Origin: Dipteris shenzhenensis
Lineage: Eukaryota > Polypodiophyta > Polypodiopsida > Gleicheniales
Reading direction: 5' to 3' (one strand)
Assembly (NCBI GenBank): GCA_047967505.1
Contig: CM106540.1
Length of the DNA: 64,000 nucleotides
The position numbers were made by a program, and so were the translations under genes. The notes below the pieces were generated by a model. That model saw only the letters and a list, made by a program, of their open reading frames with translations. It was not told the origin of the DNA and searched no databases. Positions 21,701 to 32,977 of this stretch are shown piece by piece (within the stretch, counting starts at the first letter, position 1; every line of letters starts with the position of its first letter).

Positions 21701-22144
21701 GTAGATATTGTAGTTACTCTTGTCGAAGTTACCGCAGTTATCACCACAGATATTGGCGGTACAACTTGAGGGTTACATGTTATAGATGGTGTACTTACTG
21801 CTACTGAAGGTACAACACCACCACTTGGAAATGCTTGAGGCACTAAGTAATTCTTGGGATCCCTCAATTGAATCTGGTAAGGGCTTTAAGAAGTGCTTGT
21901 GTGTAACTCATAACTTGTAAACCACCTTGTCATTCTTTCCTTTGCACACAACTTCTATCAAATTGTTTTCTTTAGTGTTGATGTTTGAGACCATGCCACC
22001 ATCTCTTACTGCCTTTGGAGAATATTTCATGCTTGACACATTCTCTACAGTTATCACCAAAAAATACTTTGATTTGCGCTCCATAAAATACCAAGCATGT
22101 TCAAGGTATTTGAAAGACACCTTGGAACCAAAACTAGAAGCCAT
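18736..22144 (-). pseudogene. unrecognised ~1,050-codon protein with a VFFIDE motif, copy 1
   Basis: Exon 1 (22144 to about 21925, ending GKNDK) appears to join through a ~55-bp GT-AG intron to IQLRDPKNYL. One frame then runs from about 21870 to 18736 with about eleven in-frame stops and no frameshift. In order it shows a Ser/Thr/Val-rich linker, a charged segment, RFLERCRFEPIDGQQFYEAC, KTWARKWLASMD, WEKPCVFFIDELEDL, LVLFMTESHRDAL, GWEVALY*MGFAAEKLL, an acidic tract (DSSSGDDEDESS) and a C-terminal tail with repeated ETLEQPTS. CVFFIDEL resembles a Walker B strand and LVLFMTES a following sensor-like strand, but I find no Walker A loop, so ATPase function is only a possibility. A diverged second copy lies at 57.5-61.2 kb. 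Every stop is one C-to-T step from CAG, CAA or CGA, or explicable in a similar way. Confidence 0.65.
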
Positions 22145-22159
22145 AGTTTTCTAAAAAAC

Positions 22160-22495
22160 AATCAAAAATAGAAAATGAGAATTATAATGATTTTCAAACT
22201 AAAAATATTAAATAAAAATTTGATTAAATATTATTTTAAGTTTTTTTAATTTTTATTTTACAAAATAAATTAAATTAAGTTATTTTTTTATCTTTTTTAT
22301 TATTTTATTTTATTTTATTTTAATTAATTAATTTATTTTTATATTTAAAATTTAATTTAAATTTTAAAATTTTTCAAGTTTTATTTATTTTTTAAAATAA
22401 ACTAAGTTAATTAATTTTTTTATCTTTTTTTTCTTTTTAAAATTAAATTAAATTAATTCTTTTGTCTTTAAAAATAAAATAAAAATTTAAAGCCC
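22160..22495. other. AT-rich low-complexity block
   Basis: Runs such as TTTTATTTTATTTTATTTTA and TTAATTAATTAATTTATTTT, with no coding content. It sits just upstream of the VFFIDE gene start and changes abruptly to extreme GC-rich sequence at about 22500. Confidence 0.75.
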
Positions 22496-22507
22496 TTTGG
22501 GGCTTAA

Positions 22508-22575
22508 GGTAGGGGAGCGATTAACCCCCAACCTGTTGCGTGCACAATAGGTTGGGGGTAAACCCGCTCCTCTCC
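22508..22575. repeat. hairpin with CCAACCTGTTGC / GCACAATAGGTTGG core
   Basis: AGGGGAGCGATTAACCCCCA pairs with TGGGGGTAAACCCGCTCCTC around AACCTGTTGCGTGCACAATAGGTT. It is the first member of a palindromic motif family found again through 23.1-25.1 kb, at 36.1 kb and in an array at 37.85-38.22 kb. Confidence 0.8.
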
Positions 22576-24190
22576 TCTTGCATCCCCCCTCCTGCCTCTC
22601 CCTTCCTCTTTCTTTGCCTCCTCCTCCCGTTTGCACCCTCTCGTCGATCTCCTCCTCTCGCTCCCGCCTCCCCCTCCCGTCTGTGCCCTCCTCGCCCTCT
22701 CGCCTCCTCGCCTGCCTCCTCTCCCTCCTCCCTCACACCTCCCTGCCTACCTCCTCTCCTCCTCCCTCCCACCTCCTCGCCTACCTCCTCCCTCCTGACT
22801 GCCCTCTCCTCTCCCTCCTCCCTCCCCTCCCGTCCTCCTCACCGCTCCCCACCTTAAAAAAGAGGGAGAAGAGGGGGGGAAGTGGGAGGAGAGGGGAAGG
22901 GAGTAGAGGGAGGAAGGGAGGGGGCCAACGAGAGGAGAGGCAAGGAAGGGGGAGGGGGCGACGAGAGGGTGGGAGGAGAGGAGGGAGGGGGGGTTAATGG
23001 CCGGGGAAGGGGGAGGGGAGGAGGGGAGGGAGAGGAGAGGGCAGTCAGGAGGGAGGAGGGGGTTAATAGCCGGGGAAGGGAGGGCGCGGAGGGGGCAAGA
23101 GGGCGGGAGGAGAGGAGGGAGGGGGGGTTTACCCCCACCTATTGTTCATGCACAACAGGGGGGGTTTAACCCTCCCCTTCCTTCCTCTCGTCCCCCCTCC
23201 CACCGCCCTCCCACCTCCCCTCCCCCTTCCCTGCCTCGCCCCCCCCTACCCCACCTATTGCACATGCAACAGGCGGGGTGGGGGGTTATTATTAACCCCC
23301 CCACCCCACCACTTGCGTGCACAACAGGTTGGGGGGGATCCCTCCCCCCCCACCTATTGCGTGTGCAACAGTTGGGGTGGGGGGGGTCAACCCCCCTCCC
23401 TCCTCTCCTCCATCGGCCCCCTCCCCGTGCCCTCCCGCCTCCCCTCCCCCTTCCCTGCCTCCACCTCCCATCGGCCCCCTCCCCCTTCCCCGCCTCCCCT
23501 CCCACTCCCCCTTCCCCGTGCCCTCCCCACCTCCCCTCTCCCTTCCCCGCCCTCCCGTCAGCCCCCTCCCCTCCCCCTTCCCCCCCTCCCCCTCTCGTCG
23601 GCTCCCTCCCCTCTCTCCCTCCCTCCCACTTGCGACGAGGATAGGAGGCAAAGGGGGACGCGGGGAAGGAAGGGGCCGGCGGGGAGGGGGAGGGGGAGGG
23701 GAAGGGAGGGAGGTCGGGGAAGGGAAGGGAGGGACGGCGGGGAGGGAGGGGCCGGCAGGGAAGGGAAGGGAGGGATGACGGGGAGGGAGGGGCTGGCGGG
23801 GAGGTGGAGGGGGAGGGAGAGGAGGGGAAGGGAGGGGCCGGCAAGGAGGGGGAGGGGGAGTCGGGGAAGGGGAGGAGAAGGGAGGACAGGGAGGAGAGGG
23901 GAAGGGAGAGGGAGGGAAGGAGACGAAGCGGGAGGAGGGAGGGGAGAAGCAAGAGGAGAGGGGAAGGAGGGGGAGAGAGGAAGCGAGAGAAGAAGGGGAG
24001 GAGAGGGAAAGGGAGGGGGAGGGGAGGGCAAGGGACGGGAGGGAGGAGAGGGGAAGGGCGGGGAGAGAGGAAGCAGGAGGAGAGGGGATGGGAAGCAAGA
24101 GGGGAGAGACGAGAGGGAGGGAGGGAGTACTTGGGTGGAGAGGTGGTGGAGCTCCAGGAAAGTTGTGAGAGAGAATGAGGAGAAGTAGAG
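22560..24190. repeat. mirrored polypyrimidine / polypurine low-complexity block
   Basis: The plus strand is almost pure C/T at about 22560-22850, G/A at 22855-23130, C/T at 23160-23630 and G/A at 23640-24180. Purine-rich segments are runs of GGGGAGG and GGAAGGGAGGG type. The switches coincide with palindromic CCTATTGC...GCAACAGG motifs at about 23135, 23252, 23305 and 23350. The long ORFs here, up to 348 codons, occur in many frames on both strands and are Pro/Ser- or Gly/Arg/Glu-rich. That is a composition effect, not genes. Confidence 0.9.
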
Positions 24191-24639
24191 TTTTATAGGA
24201 AATGGGTAGCTTTTAGGTCTCATAAGCCTTTTTTAGTTTTTAAGGGCTTCTTAGTTCTTTTAGGTTCACTATAAGAACATTCTTCATTCTCTCTTTCATT
24301 CAAAGATCATTCTTTTATACTCCACGCTTCTCTCCTCTCATCAACCTGTTGCAGGATTCTCAAAAATTTTCAAAATGTTGCAAGAGGTGAGTTCATTTCT
24401 AATATATTGTGTACGTAAGAACTTCTAAGAATCAAGTTTTTATAAATTTGAATTTTTTTTCAAATCCGATTCTTTTCTCAAAAACTTGTGTGTACGCAAC
24501 AACTTCAAAAAACCATTTTTGCATCAAATCTTTTTTCCCACAAATTTTCCTCTTTACCTCAAACTCTCACGACCTATTTTTAGAAATTTCTCTCCTAGCC
24601 TATTGGGCACGCAACAATTTTTCACCCAAAAAAAAAAAC

Positions 24640-25140
24640 TATTACAAATTTCTCTCTCAACCTCAAAACCACTCAAACCTCCCTACCTATTGTGTATGCA
24701 ACAACTTCAAAACAAAATTTAATCATAAATCTCTCCAAAAAACTCCTCAACAAAAAAGAAAACAATCTATTACAAATTTCTCGCTCAACTTCAAAACCAC
24801 TCAAACCCTACCTATTGCATACGCAACAACTTCAAAACAAAATTTAATCATAAATCTCTCCAAAAAGCTCCTTAACAAAAAAAAACAATCTATTACAAAT
24901 TTCTCTCTCAACCTCAAAACCACTCAAACCTCCCTACCTATTGCATATGCAACAACTTCAAAACAAAATTCAATCATAAATCTCTCCAAGAAACTCCTCC
25001 AAAAAAAAAAACAATGTATTACAAATTTCTCTCTCAACCTCAAAACCACTCAAACCTCCCTACCTATTGCGTACGCAACAACTTCAAAACAAAATTTAAT
25101 CATAAATCTCTCCAAAAAACTCTTCTCATGATAGTTTATT
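24640..25140. repeat. 125-bp tandem repeat, four units
   Basis: The phrase TACCTATTGYRTAYGCAACAA recurs at 24684, 24809, 24935 and 25061 (steps of 125-126 bp), each time followed by CTTCAAAACAAAATTTAATC. A more degenerate version extends left to about 24405. The 240-codon ORF at 24409-25131 arises from the repeat. One further unit lies at 36085-36190, beyond the LINE that split the array. Confidence 0.92.
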
Positions 25141-25589
25141 ACAAATTTCTCTCAACCTCAACTCCCTCTACAGTGTCAGTTTCATTTTTAGCTCCAACCT
25201 CAGCTCCCTCTATCTCTATCTCTACTTCGACTTCCATCCTCGCTTCAGGCGCAGCTCTAGTTCTAGTCTCAACTCCATCTACATCTACGATCAGTGACAT
25301 ACTCATACCCATGGTGCCGGTTGTTGTTCCCTTTCCCTCTTCTCCTATTACAGCTCTCACATAGCTTTTGACACCTACTTCTGAGGTGTCATACACTGTG
25401 CCGCATTATGCTTCACTCTCCCCTCTCCCTCTCAGTCAGCCCATCCTCCCACACCCCATTGGGACTGCCTCACCCATTCCATTGTCATCTCTGTTCCTCA
25501 CTTAGCCACCATCCAGTTTTCGGACTCAGTCCCACTCTTTCATGCCACAGTCACCACAGTTTCGGCATGCACATGGGTGGACTGACACA

Positions 25590-26305
25590 CCAGAGGCCCG
25601 TGAGACCCTACTCACAGAGATACATAATTTTCATGAGCATGAGATGGATCTGGCTCGCTTCACATGGGAGCAAGTCTGCTTCAACCAGGAGTAGAGCCGC
25701 ATCATACAGAAGTAGGCTAGGGCCATTCGGGAGTAGGCGAATCTTATTCAGGGACTCACACAAGATATCATGCAGCTCCGATAGGTCACAGCCATGCACA
25801 CTGTCCCAAGGAGTACCTCGGTGGTCGAGGCACAAATTGTGAGCATGCAATCTGCTATTGAGGAGACTTCTAGGGGTTGACGTGGCCAAACAGGAACCCG
25901 CAAGGGTCACCGTTTCGGCTACCCTCATGGAGCAGCAGTAGAGAGCTAGTAAGGCTCTCAACATCAGAGTATGCGGGATCCCACACACTGAGGCTACACC
26001 GATGGTGGATGTGACTGCATTCGTGATTGCTACTCTGGGTGTGGCTAAGCACAGGATAGAGAGGGCATGGCGGGTGGGGAGAGATCCCAACTGAGAGCAA
26101 CCCCTGATCATACGATTTCATGACACTCAAGCACGACTTTCAGCTCTATGACATAGTTTAGCCTTTCGAGATCAGCCAACGATCTCTATGAATGAGGATC
26201 TCACACCTCTACAGGTTGAGGAGAGGTGCTCTTCGCTGCAGCAACGGGATCAGGCCTGAAAGGAGGGGAAGTGGGCAGTGGTACGAGAGGGACGACTTCT
26301 TACCT
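25590..26305 (+). pseudogene. LINE ORF1, RNA-binding protein of L1 type
   Basis: Two overlapping frames together give a helical, Gln/Glu-rich N-terminal part (HEHEMDLARFTWEQVCFNQE). An RRM-like strand (ALNIRVCGIPHTE) and a C-terminal domain (IERAWRVGRDPN, LIIRFHDTQARL, ISMNEDLTPLQVEER) follow. The IERAWRVGR...IIRF pattern is that of L1 ORF1p, which trimerises through a coiled coil and binds the element RNA. Stops inside the helical part fall at E*S, K*A and E*A, all TAG. A frame change between the helical and RRM parts near 25860 shows a small indel. Confidence 0.7.
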
Positions 26306-26389
26306 GCCCCCGTAGGACACCTGTCCCCTCCCCTACATAGGGAAGTAGGGCCTATGAGACTCAGATATCCGAGACCCTGTCCTGCACCA

Positions 26390-27769
26390 TTTGGAATTGT
26401 AATGGTACCTTATGGTCAGAACCAAGGAACTTCTCGGAATCCTATATAGGCCACGACATAGTTTTCTATACAGAGACACATCAGAGTCCAGAGCATCCTC
26501 TCTTAATAGTCAGCGGATATACATGGGAGTCTAGACGCCTATAGAGATGAGATGAGGGGTACACGAGGAGTTCAAGGTTCAGGTGGAGTTGCAGTCCTTT
26601 TCAGATCCACACTTTGGGGGATCATTTCAGTAGAGCAGAGAGATACACATTCCAGATTTCTTTGGATCCGGATACGACACATGGATAGCTAGGATCTATT
26701 TGTCACAGTTTGCTACTTCCCCCTGAAGACCTCCCACTTTGCCAGAGATATTCGAGGTGATGATGAGACATACCCATTTTCTACCCTTTGTCAGTCCATC
26801 GTAGACTTTTCTAGCCACGGAGAAGTCCTTCTAGTGGGGGACTTCAATGCATGGACAAGGACCCATCAGGTACCACTTCTTGATTTCAGAGATGATTCCA
26901 CTCTATTGGCAGATGTTGTCCTTGAGGAGGCAGGTATGCTACGGTTTTCGGTTGATAGGCAAGGTCCACTTTCATCCTATGGGTAGGCCCTATTAGACCT
27001 AGGCAGAATACATGATCTCATTATCTATAATGGTCTTGACAGATGGCCTGCTTCAGGTGGTTTCACATGCTTTCCACATGGGGGGGTCCAGTGTTGTTGA
27101 TTACATCATGGGATCCCCTGTCTTCACATCTTGCATTACTGACTTCACTGTAGCACCTCTCCCCCTAGGGGTTGATCACACATACCTTTTCTTTTGCATC
27201 TCCACCTCCCTTCGCATAGCACCTTCCACCCCACTCAAGGCTTACTCCACCTACCACGATATATGCTTTGATCGGGATCACTCACCTTCTTACTCTGGCC
27301 GTTTGTACATACTTCTCGCTTATATTGACTTCATACCCCTTTTAGAGGATCGTGCTGCCCTTGTCACCCGCTCACTACATGAGGCTGCCATTCACGCCTT
27401 TCTGCACACCACCTGCTCCACCCGCCCACCACCCCCTGGAACCGTACCCTATAATAGTTGGTACGATGATGAGTGTAAGGCCTTATGCCGTCAACTCAGA
27501 TTCGAAACCAAAAACAGTCTTCCGAGCACACCAGATACACTACGTGAATACCGTAGACTGGTATGAAGGAAGAAACTAGACTTCATTTGTCGAAACGAGG
27601 AGCTATTGAACATTTTGTTTAGTAACAACTCTAAGGACTTCTGGCGGAGATTTCTAGAAGGACGGTCCCCTCCACCACTCACTAACACCCAGATTTGGTT
27701 TGATTATGCATGCACACTTTATGGCATCCCAAATCAGCCAGTCCCTAGCCTCTCACACATGCCTCGTCC
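26390..27769 (+). pseudogene. LINE ORF2 N-terminal part: endonuclease
   Basis: IWNCNG at about 26392 and FYTETH downstream are the N-terminal active-site blocks of an apurinic-type (EEP) endonuclease. LLVGDFNAWTRTH at about 26835 is the conserved GDFN block. VDYIMGS and PLGVDHTY, the latter in place of SDH, complete the domain near 27170. A run of seven Gs at about 27085 accompanies a frame change. The linker toward the RT follows (YNSWYDDECKALCRQL, FWRRFLEGR). The domain would nick target DNA to prime reverse transcription. The frame is cut at 27769 by the copia LTR. Confidence 0.8.
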
Positions 27770-28134
27770 TGTGAAGATTGTGGGAGAGAGGGAAGGAGTC
27801 TCACTTGCGGCTTTCTCACATGCACAATGGGGGAATACACACAAAGGTGGAGGCTGAAAATAGTTTTCCTCTTCTTAGTTGTGTAAAGCCAAAAGAACTT
27901 AAGTACAAAGAGATAGAAGAACCCTATATGTGGGTCTCAAACCAAACTCAACTAACTAAGGTGGCATACTAACTGAGCCACGAACTAGTGTAGATAAGGA
28001 TAGCTGTCATCCAGCTATTATTCGTGGGCGGTGTACCAACCGCATCTCCAGCCGCATCTCCAGCTAACAAGTCGGTGACATAAATGCACAACAGTCACCC
28101 TGGCATATCGCGAGTGGAGCTCGATATCTCAACA
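27770..28134 (-). repeat. copia LTR (3' LTR of the minus-strand element)
   Basis: 365 bp from TGTGAAGATTGTGGGAGAGA to TCGATATCTCAACA. It contains an extra 14-bp duplicate of CCGCATCTCCAG that the other LTR lacks. The pol reading frame ends about 40 bp inside it. Confidence 0.95.
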
Positions 28135-30062
28135 CTCCCCCTCGAGCTCAATCCCAAATCCTGCACACCAAGCAGGTCTCTGAACTTGCGCAGCTTCTCT
28201 GCACCCAATGCTTTCATGAATATGTCAGCTACCTGATCCTCTGTGCTGACATAAACTAGATCAATAAGACCTAGAAAAACCTTCTCCCACACATAGTGAT
28301 AATGCACCTCAATGTGCTTTGTTCTAGCATGAAAGACTGGGTTCTTTGCCAAGTGTATACTGCTCATGTTGTCACAATAAATGACAACCGGCCCATCTGT
28401 AGACTGATGCATATCATAGAGTAGCTTATGCAACCAAGCTACCTCACATGCAGCCATTGCTGCACCCCTGTACTCAGCCTCTGTGCTCGACAAGGCAACT
28501 GTAGGCTGTTTCTTGCTGCTCCAAGTGACTGCAGCACTCCCAAAAGAGAACACATATCCACTGGTAGATCGTCTATCAGAAATGCTACCAGCCCAATCAG
28601 CATCAGTGTATCCATGCAACTGTATATGAACCCCAGCCTCATAAAATAGTCCATACTGCAATGTGGACTTCACATACCTGAGTATGCGTCTAGCCGCATC
28701 CAAATGCGGTTTCCTTGGAGCCTGCATAAACTGACTTACCAACCCAACAGCATAGCTCAAATCTGGCCTGGTAATAGTCATGTAAATCAAACTTCCTACT
28801 ATGTGTCTGTACATAGTAGGGTCTTCCAGAAGCTCACCTGCATCTGTGCTCAGCTTCACATTTTGCTCCAAAGGAACTGAAATAGGCTTACAGCCTGTCA
28901 TCCCATATTTGGACAGCATGTCCAATCCATACTGCCTCTGTAAGAGCTGTATCCCACTTGGTGATCTAATCACCTCAATGCCCAAGAAATAATGCAGCTC
29001 TCCCAAATCCTTCATCTCAAACTTCTACCTCAATAGCATTTTCACAAGAAGGATATCTTCATCACTATCACCTGTGATGATCAAATCATCAACATAAATG
29101 ACCAGTAGCATAATCCCTTTCTCTGTTTTTCTCACATAGAGTGAGAAATCTGCCTTGGAAATCTGAAAGCCAATAGTGACAAGATACTGTCCTATCTTGT
29201 CAGACCATGCTCTAGGTGCTTGCTTCAAGCCATACAAGGCTTTCTTCAACCTGCAAACAAACTCAGGATGAGTAGCATGAACATAACCTGCTGGCTGCTC
29301 CATAAAGACCTCTTCTTGCAAATCACCATGCAAGAAGGCATTCTTTACATCCATCTGATGTAAAGACCATCCCTTTGATGCAGCCATAGCAATGGCTGCT
29401 CTTACAGTTGCCATCCTTGCAACCGGGCTGAAAGTTTCTTCATAATCAATGCCATATGTCTGTGCATACCCCTTGACAACTAATCTTGCCTTGTATCTAT
29501 TCACAGAACCATCTGCATTGTGCTTGATCTTATAAACCCACTTACAACCAATTGCATTCTTGCCTTTAGGCAAAGGCACCAATTCCCATGTAGCATTAGC
29601 ATCCAAGGCATCCATTTCTTCATCCATGGCTTTCTCCCATTTTTCATTTCCCATGGCTTGCTCAAAAGAAGTGGGTTCTGGTTCCTGTATCACTTTGACC
29701 ATATAGGCATAGTGAATGGCTGTAAATCCATCATATTTCAGCCTATCCACAGGATACCTAACCCTGGTAAACCTGCGCAAAATAGGCTCACTTCCAGGTG
29801 CTCTCAAAACATCCCTGGTCTTCCTTACTCCAGGTGTAACAACAGAAGGAATACCCAACTCATCATCAATGCTCTGTTCTGAGCCACTGGATTCACCATC
29901 CACACAAGAGTGACCTGCATTCACATCATACATGGGCTGATCTACCTTCTCTTTTCCTTTTCGTGATACCTGCGTACCACTCTCTGCATTGCTTTGAGGG
30001 GATTCTCCTGATCTCAATCTGCCTGTCCATGGCGAAGTATGTGAACCACTAGTAGAGGACAC
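28095..30062 (-). pseudogene. copia reverse transcriptase and RNase H
   Basis: On the minus strand from 30062: a Ser-rich linker, then RT with WELVPLPKGKNAIGCKWVYK, YKARLVVKGYAQ, the catalytic LHQMDVKNAFLHGDL and LYGLKQAPRAW, and the active-site LLVIYVDDLIITG near 29090. A TAG after MLLR (about 29024) interrupts the frame. It then resumes with FEMKDLGELHYFLGIE and RNase H (TDADWAGSISDRRSTSGY, ALSSTEAEY, CDNMSSIHLAKNPVFHARTK, HYHYVWEK). It ends at 28095 inside the 3' LTR. All catalytic residues visible are intact, so the interrupting TAG is the only obvious lesion in this segment. Confidence 0.93.
28135..28143 (-). promoter_or_regulatory. polypurine tract of the copia element
   Basis: CTCCCCCTC on the plus strand, so GAGGGGGAG on the minus strand, directly before the 3' LTR start TGTTGAGATATC. 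Confidence 0.9.
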
Positions 30063-30101
30063 TCCAGGTCCACTGATATTTTGTGATTGCTGCTGTGCAT
30101 T

Positions 30102-31213
30102 CTATGCAGCATTACCATTTTGTGCATCTACATCAATAATCACATTTACTGGTTTATACCAGCTGCTCATCTCATCAAAAACAACATCTCTGCTCACTGT
30201 GAACTTACGTGTAGAAGGGTTATAGCATCTATACCCTTTCTGCTGCAGAGAATAACCAATAAAGATGCACTTCTCAGCTTTTGGATCCAACTTGGACCTC
30301 AACTCATCTGGCACATGGACATAGGCAATGCAACCAAAAATCTTCAAATGAGAAATATCTGGTTTCCTACCAGTATACATCTCCTCTGGCGTCATGCCAT
30401 GTATTGCTGCAGTGGGAGTCCTGTTCATTATATAGACTGCTGTAGCAACTGCTTCAGCCCAATAATAATCTGGTAGATCTTTTTAATTTAGCATAGCTCG
30501 AGATACCTCTCCAATATGCCTGTTTTTTCTTTCTGCAATTCCATTTTGCTGTGGGGTATGACTGCATGAATATTGCTGCTTTATACCATGCTCCTGCAAG
30601 AACCTTGCAAACTCATTTGAGAGCTACTCTCCCCCTCCATCTGACCTTAGGCATTTTATTTGCAGGCCTGTTTCTTTTTCAACCATAGCTTTGAAAGCTT
30701 TGAAGTGCCCAAACACTTTACTTTTCTTTTTCATAAAATACACCCACAGTTTTCTGCTGAAGTCATCAATAAATGTGACAAAATAGTGACAGCCTCCAAT
30801 AGATGTAGCTTTTGTAGTCCACACATCAGAGTGGATTAATTCCAATGGCTTTTTACTCTCTTGAACATGCCTAGGAAAAGGTTTCCTTGCCTGTTTCCCA
30901 AATTGACAGGCTTCACAAACCTTGTGCATTTCTGCAACCTTGAATTTAGCAATCTTGCAACAATATTTTGGGCTTGCATTGATTTTAGTCGCTGTATATT
31001 AACATGACCGATGCGTTTGAGCCAGATATCAATATCTGCAACTACACCGGTCCCATGTGCAAACATTGCTGCACTCAATTCAGGCATGTCTGCATCCAAC
31101 GTAAACATCCTGCCCTTCTTCTTTCCTTTTGCTATCAAGCGACCGTTATTTTTCATATCCTCAACAAAGCATCCATGAGGATTAAATCTAACCTGCAAGC
31201 CCTGCTCAACCAT
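30102..31213 (-). pseudogene. copia integrase
   Basis: From 31213 on the minus strand: QGLQVRFNPHGCFVEDM, the GAG-pre-integrase region (WLKRIGHVNIQRL) with the HHCC-type CEACQFGKQ near 30915, then the integrase core (PLELIHSDVWTTK, YFVTFIDDFSRKLWVYF, IKCLRSDGGGE). After a TAG the same frame gives HTPQQNGIAERKNRHIGE with the catalytic Glu. After a TAA it gives YYWAEAVATAVYIMNRTP and KIFGCIAYVHVP. Near 30950 a small frameshift separates the pre-integrase part from CEACQFG. The protein would insert element cDNA into the genome. Confidence 0.92.
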
Positions 31214-32433
31214 TTGATGTTCGGGACATGAAATACATCAGACAAGTATTTCTTTTTCCCATCCTGCATAGACAAAGGAATTTTGCCAATCTGCACAATA
31301 GGATGTGCAGTATCATCACCAGTCTCCACAAATCGTGGTTTTTCCATTTTTCTTGCATCCTGCATCCATTCAGCGTGACCTGTCATGTGGTTTGACGCAC
31401 CCGAGTCAACATACCACACATCATTGCTTTCTTCTGCACTTGTTACAGAATTTGTCATATGCTGCACCATAAACAAATGCTCATTTCTGTCATCACCTTG
31501 TCTACTAGAGGATGCATAATTGCCTTGCTGCAATTTTCCACTCATAATGTCATTCTGCTTTTTGTAGCAGTCTTTAGCCATATGACCCATTTTGCCACAA
31601 TAGTAGCATTCAACATTGCTGTTTGCATTTTGGCTTCTCTGCCATCCACCACGGCCTCTTTGGCTCCCCCTGCCTCTAGAGTTACCACGTCCTCCTGCAT
31701 AGGATTGGTTTTCTTGCGTTTGCTGCATATTCTGATTTCTACCATGGCCTGCAGATCGGCCTCCTCTACCTCTGCCTCTACCTCTGTTAGCATTTGAGTA
31801 GAAGACAGTTTCTTTTGAAGTTCCTGCTGAAGAAGATGCACCCCCATTTCTCTGCTCTTCAGAAATTAGAAGAGCAATTAACTCCTCAAAATCAGGAAAG
31901 TTTTCACGGACGGCAATGGATGTCCGAAACTGTGCATAATCCTTTCCTAGACCATTCAAGGTCACAGAAACCAAATCATCATCATCCACTGGCGACCCAA
32001 TGGAAGCAAGTGCATCTGCAATTTTCTTCACTTTCATGTGGTAGTCATTTATGCTCAAATTTTCTCTCTGCACATTGTGCAACTCCTGTTTGAGTTGCAT
32101 TTTCCTAGCTTGCGTATTTGTGCTATACATTTTTGCCAAAGTATCCCATGCCTCCTTTGGCGTATTTGCATCCTGAATATGCACAATCATGGAGTCCGAA
32201 ATACTGATAGACAGCCAGTACATAACTTTCTTGGCTCTCTCATGCCATCCTTTGAATTCCTGCATTTCCTATTGACTGGGAACATTAGGAAGAACAGGTT
32301 CTTCTTCATTTCCTGTAATGAATTCCCAATAGCCTTTTCCCATCAAGAAATTCGTCATTCTAAACTTCCATGCCTGGAAGTTGTTCTTGTCAAGCTTTTC
32401 AGTGAAAATCTGTGAAAGAGAATCAGATGCCAT
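31200..32433 (-). pseudogene. copia gag and protease
   Basis: The start is ATG at 32433 (MASDSLSQIFTEKLDKNNFQ). The gag core is WEFITGNEE and then, after a TAG near 32272, FKGWHERAKKVMYWL, TPKEAWDTLAKMY, QLKQELHNVQRE and VTLNGLGKDYAQF. An Arg/Gly-rich stretch (NRGRGRGRGGRS) and the CCHC knuckle CYYCGKMGHMAKDC near 31600 follow, then the protease with an intact WYVDSGASNHMTG active site near 31410. A frameshift near 31195 separates VFHVPNI from the next block. Confidence 0.93.
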
Positions 32434-32964
32434 TACAGAACACTGCAAAATATTCTGTCACTGCAAAAAACACAACTTTTGCCTCACACGGGCAGATCTG
32501 CAAAACCGATGAGAGTGGTATTTCACCACACAGTCACTTCCTAGTGACGATTTTGCATCAACAGGCAATAGGCATGAATCTGCAACTCCCAGTATCTCTG
32601 CACATAGGCATACGATGCAATTTCTGTGGCACCTTTCCACCGACTAGCCGCGCAGTGGTCGCACAGCAAAAAACAAGGCCTTTCTCTGAGTGCCTGCGAA
32701 GAACTTCCGCCTTCAAAACGGGCCCCAAAACGGCCTCAAATTAGAAAAATAAAGTCACTAAGGGCTACGCCCTTACCCGCAGCATATACTACGCTCTCGC
32801 CACACCGCGAAGGGCGTCTCAATCTAAAACAGTGCACTCCTGCACTTCTGGCTGTGCTACCTGCAGAGATTTGCTCCCAAACTCGAAATAGGAAAGCAAC
32901 ACTGGTCCTCTTACCAGGACACCACGAACTTGGCTTGCTTTCTTGAGCTCCTTACCACGAACAA

Positions 32965-32977
32965 GGCTCTGATACCA
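32965..32977 (-). promoter_or_regulatory. primer binding site of the copia element
   Basis: GGCTCTGATACCA on the plus strand gives TGGTATCAGAGCC on the minus strand. This is the exact initiator-Met tRNA PBS, directly abutting the LTR. The 530 bp between PBS and gag ATG are the leader. Confidence 0.95.

Noticed and set aside
18736-22144. Non-standard genetic code
   Set aside because: All three stop codons interrupt the frames, transposons nearby show the same damage, and the open frames of the 2OG-oxygenase end normally.
22540-24223. Several long ORFs up to 348 codons on both strands
   Set aside because: They overlap in many frames, consist of Pro/Ser or Gly/Arg/Glu, and follow from stop-poor purine or pyrimidine runs.
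24409-25131. 240-codon ORF
   Set aside because: It is a translation of the 125-bp tandem repeat and the peptide repeats with the same period.
32965-32977. tRNA-like match
   Set aside because: It is a 13-base copia primer binding site complementary to initiator-Met tRNA, not a tRNA gene; no cloverleaf is present. The same applies at 8128 and 12279.
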